A stretch of 13,732 nucleotides of DNA from QHWK01 sp035315685. Its GTDB lineage: Bacteria; Acidobacteriota; Vicinamibacteria; Vicinamibacterales; CAVVIG01. Position 1 is the stretch's first letter, and each line of letters begins with the position of its first letter. The notes beneath the pieces were generated by a model. It did not search any database. It was not told where the DNA came from and was given only the letters and a program-made list of their open reading frames with translations. Positions 11,701 through 13,732 of this stretch are shown here, one piece after another. The stretch is from assembly GCA_035315685.1 (NCBI GenBank), contig DATFXR010000132.1:1-13732 (forward strand). Reading direction: 5' to 3'. A program made the translations under genes and the position numbers.

Positions 11701-13731
11701 CTACGGAAGTTTGAATGCGACCAGTTCGGCAGAATAGCCGGCGCCGCTGATTGCAAGGACGACGTACTGCTTGCCGTTGTAAAAGTATGTCATCGGCGAG
11801 CCGGTCTGCGGTGCCGGCATGAACACCGAGCCTGCGTCCGCGCCTGTCGCTTTGTCGTACGCGCGCAACAGCGCGCCGCGCTGACCGTTCGCCTGCGTCG
11901 CAAATCCGCCTTCTCCCGCGATCACGAGATTCTTCGTCACCAGGACGCCGATCCGTCCCTGCCGTCCGGTCCGTGGAATCGTCAGCCCTTTCAACGCCGG
12001 ATTGTTCTTGATGTTGTCAGGCGTGTCGCCGTGCGCGATCTGCCACGCCATCGTGCCCTTGTTCATGTCGAGCGCGGTGATCCGGCCGTAGGGCGGCTTG
12101 ATGAGCGGCAGACCTTGCACCGTGGGCCCACCGCCGCCGCCTTCGCCACCGCCGCGTCCACCACCGCCGCCTGCAGCCGGCGGCTGGATCGGTGATCCCG
12201 CTTCCGTGACTTGCGGAGCACCGCCGCGTGCACCGCCGGTTGCGGGTTGCTCGCCGCCGCCGCGTCCGCCGCGCCCGGCATTCGCACTCGGCACCGCATT
12301 CGGATCGCGTGCGGTACCTTGCACCCAGTCGAAATCCGAGCGCGTCGGGTCGGGCTTCACGAGACCGAGCACGGTTGGCGCAGTATTCGTGAAGATGTAG
12401 AACATCTTCGTCTCAGGATCGAAAGCGCCGCCCTGCCAGTTCGCGCCGCCGGTTGCGCTCGGCAGCATCAGCGTCCCGAGAGGACCCGGCCACGTGCTCA
12501 CGACCGGTGGCGTGAAGATCGGTCCGGTCTTGTAGCGCGACGCGACCTTGATCGCTTCCTCGCGAAGCGCCGGCGTGAAATCGATCAGATCGTCGATGGC
12601 GACGCCCTGTCGATCGTACGCCGGCGGCTTGGTCACGAACGGCTGCGTCGGTGCGTACCACTCGCCCGGCACGGTCCCTTTTTCTACCGGCCGCTCTTCG
12701 ATCGGCCACACCGGTTTGCCGGTCACACGATCGAACGTGTAGATCCATCCCTGCTTCGTCGGCTGGCCGATGGCCTTGATCGGACGTCCGTCGAGGACGA
12801 GATCCATGAGGATCGGCGCGCAGGGGATGTCCATGTCCCAGATCCCGTGGTGCACCAGCTGGAAGTGCCACTTGCGCTGACCCGTCTTCAGATCCAGCGC
12901 GACGAGGCTCTCGCCGAAGAGGCCGGCGCCGGGACGATGGCCGCCGTAGTAGTCGCCGGTTGGCAGTTCAACGGGGAGGAAGACGGTGTTGGTGTCCTCG
13001 TCCACCGTCATCTGCGACCAGACGCCGGCGTTGCCGGTGTAGGACCACGAGTCCTTCTCCCACGTGTTGTTGCCGAACTCGCCGGCGAGCGGGATCGTGT
13101 GGAAGATCCAGAGCCGCTTGCCGCTCTTCGCGTCGTAGCCGCGGATGAATCCTTTTTCGTGAATGCGGCTCTTCGGCGCGCCGCCCGGCAGATGCGCCGC
13201 GCCGACGACGATCACGTCCTTCGCGATCATCGGCGTGGCGTGCAGGCCCATTTCCCCCTTCTCGAGATCGATCGGCTGATCGTCTTCCTCTTTCAAGTCG
13301 ACGATGCCGCTCTTGCCGAAGCCGGCGGCAAGCATGCCGGTCTTCGCGTCGAGCGCGATCATCTGATAGCCCGGCGTGACGTAGACGATGCGGGGCCGCT
13401 CGCCGCTGCTGCCCGGCCAGTAGGAGAGTCCACGTCCGGACAACTGGCGGGGCGCCGCCTCGCCGCGCTTGCCTTCGTTCTCGCTGTGCATCCACAGCAT
13501 CTCGCCGGTGGCCGCGTCGAGCGCGACGACGGCGCGCCGGGTGCCGGCGGTCGAATACACGACGCCGTCGACCATCAACGGCGTCCCCTCAAAATTGAAC
13601 TCGGGGCGCGGGCCGAGCGCATCGGCCTTGAAGCGCCATGCGACCTCGAGCTTGTTGAAGTTATCTTTGGTGATCTGGTCGAGCGGCGAGTACCGCGTGC
13701 TGGCCAGATCGCCGCCGTAGGTCGGCCACTC
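11701..13731 (-). CDS. PQQ-dependent quinoprotein dehydrogenase (glucose dehydrogenase-like), 5'-truncated
   Basis: At least 676 residues of an eight-bladed PQQ beta-propeller; the frame is open to the window edge and begins EWPTYGGDLASTRYSPLDQI, a typical start of the mature domain. The signal peptide is probably just outside. Features include GTPLMVDGVVYSTAGTRR and ALDAATGEMLW, WSQMTVDEDTNTVFLP, and HHGIWDMDIPCAP, the equivalent of the membrane glucose dehydrogenase active-site segment. QPTKQGWIYTFDRVTG, GGANWQGGAFDPETKMFYIFT and KPPYGRITALDMNKG are also visible. Between blades, at about residues 481-537, is a glycine/arginine-rich insert. There is no cytochrome c domain, so electrons would pass to a separate acceptor. 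It probably oxidises sugars or alcohols in the periplasm. Confidence 0.93.
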   Translation of the reverse strand, partial: EWPTYGGDLASTRYSPLDQITKDNFNKLEVAWRFKADALGPRPEFNFEGTPLMVDGVVYSTAGTRRAVVALDAATGEMLWMHSENEGKRGEAAPRQLSGRGLSYWPGSSGERPRIVYVTPGYQMIALDAKTGMLAAGFGKSGIVDLKEEDDQPIDLEKGEMGLHATPMIAKDVIVVGAAHLPGGAPKSRIHEKGFIRGYDAKSGKRLWIFHTIPLAGEFGNNTWEKDSWSYTGNAGVWSQMTVDEDTNTVFLPVELPTGDYYGGHRPGAGLFGESLVALDLKTGQRKWHFQLVHHGIWDMDIPCAPILMDLVLDGRPIKAIGQPTKQGWIYTFDRVTGKPVWPIEERPVEKGTVPGEWYAPTQPFVTKPPAYDRQGVAIDDLIDFTPALREEAIKVASRYKTGPIFTPPVVSTWPGPLGTLMLPSATGGANWQGGAFDPETKMFYIFTNTAPTVLGLVKPDPTRSDFDWVQGTARDPNAVPSANAGRGGRGGGEQPATGGARGGAPQVTEAGSPIQPPAAGGGGGRGGGEGGGGGPTVQGLPLIKPPYGRITALDMNKGTMAWQIAHGDTPDNIKNNPALKGLTIPRTGRQGRIGVLVTKNLVIAGEGGFATQANGQRGALLRAYDKATGADAGSVFMPAPQTGSPMTYFYNGKQYVVLAISGAGYSAELVAFKLP

Positions 13732-13732
13732 G

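Overview
The window is GC-rich and dense with short-spaced genes. It looks like a chromosomal piece of a free-living soil-type bacterium, most likely an acidobacterium (Vicinamibacteria-like). That placement is an inference from codon bias, the gene families present (a glycine-rich PQQ quinoprotein, a PqqD/HprK-like/nucleotidyltransferase set, GrpB, VOC proteins) and the style of its structured intergenic repeats. No rRNA, tRNA, phage or IS gene was seen.

Layout. (1) Positions 2-2556, plus strand: the 3' part of a cytochrome P450, a small VOC protein, a 94-bp palindromic repeat and a crotonase-family enzyme. (2) Positions 2582-6801, minus strand: a compact operon that reads as a peptide natural-product (RiPP) locus. 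In transcription order it holds a soluble S24/S26 (SipW-like) peptidase, a PqqD-like recognition protein, a radical SAM/SPASM maturase, a 61-residue Cys/Ser/Thr-rich precursor peptide, an HPr-kinase-like P-loop kinase and a SAM methyltransferase. Divergent from it (6871-8016, plus) is a PF14907-type nucleotidyltransferase that probably belongs to the same pathway. Two structured repeats flank the precursor gene. (3) Positions 8045-10594, plus strand: GrpB, a small membrane protein and a three-gene unit with one-base overlaps (ring-cleaving-dioxygenase-like VOC protein, YciI-like, ABM-like). (4) Positions 10692-11408, plus strand: a class I methyltransferase whose frame is interrupted only by two consecutive UGA codons. 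These are followed at fdhF-like distance by a 7-bp hairpin with a GGUCG loop, so it is a candidate tandem-selenocysteine protein. (5) Positions 11403-13731, minus strand: a decayed metallo-beta-lactamase remnant, then most of a PQQ-dependent quinoprotein dehydrogenase that runs off the window.

The two most interesting items are the UGA-UGA methyltransferase with its SECIS-like hairpin and the radical SAM RiPP locus. The RiPP locus combines a kinase and nucleotidyltransferase known as lasso-peptide tailoring partners with a radical SAM maturase and no lasso cyclase. The window does not show whether the genome has SelA/SelB/tRNA-Sec, nor any transporter for the peptide.
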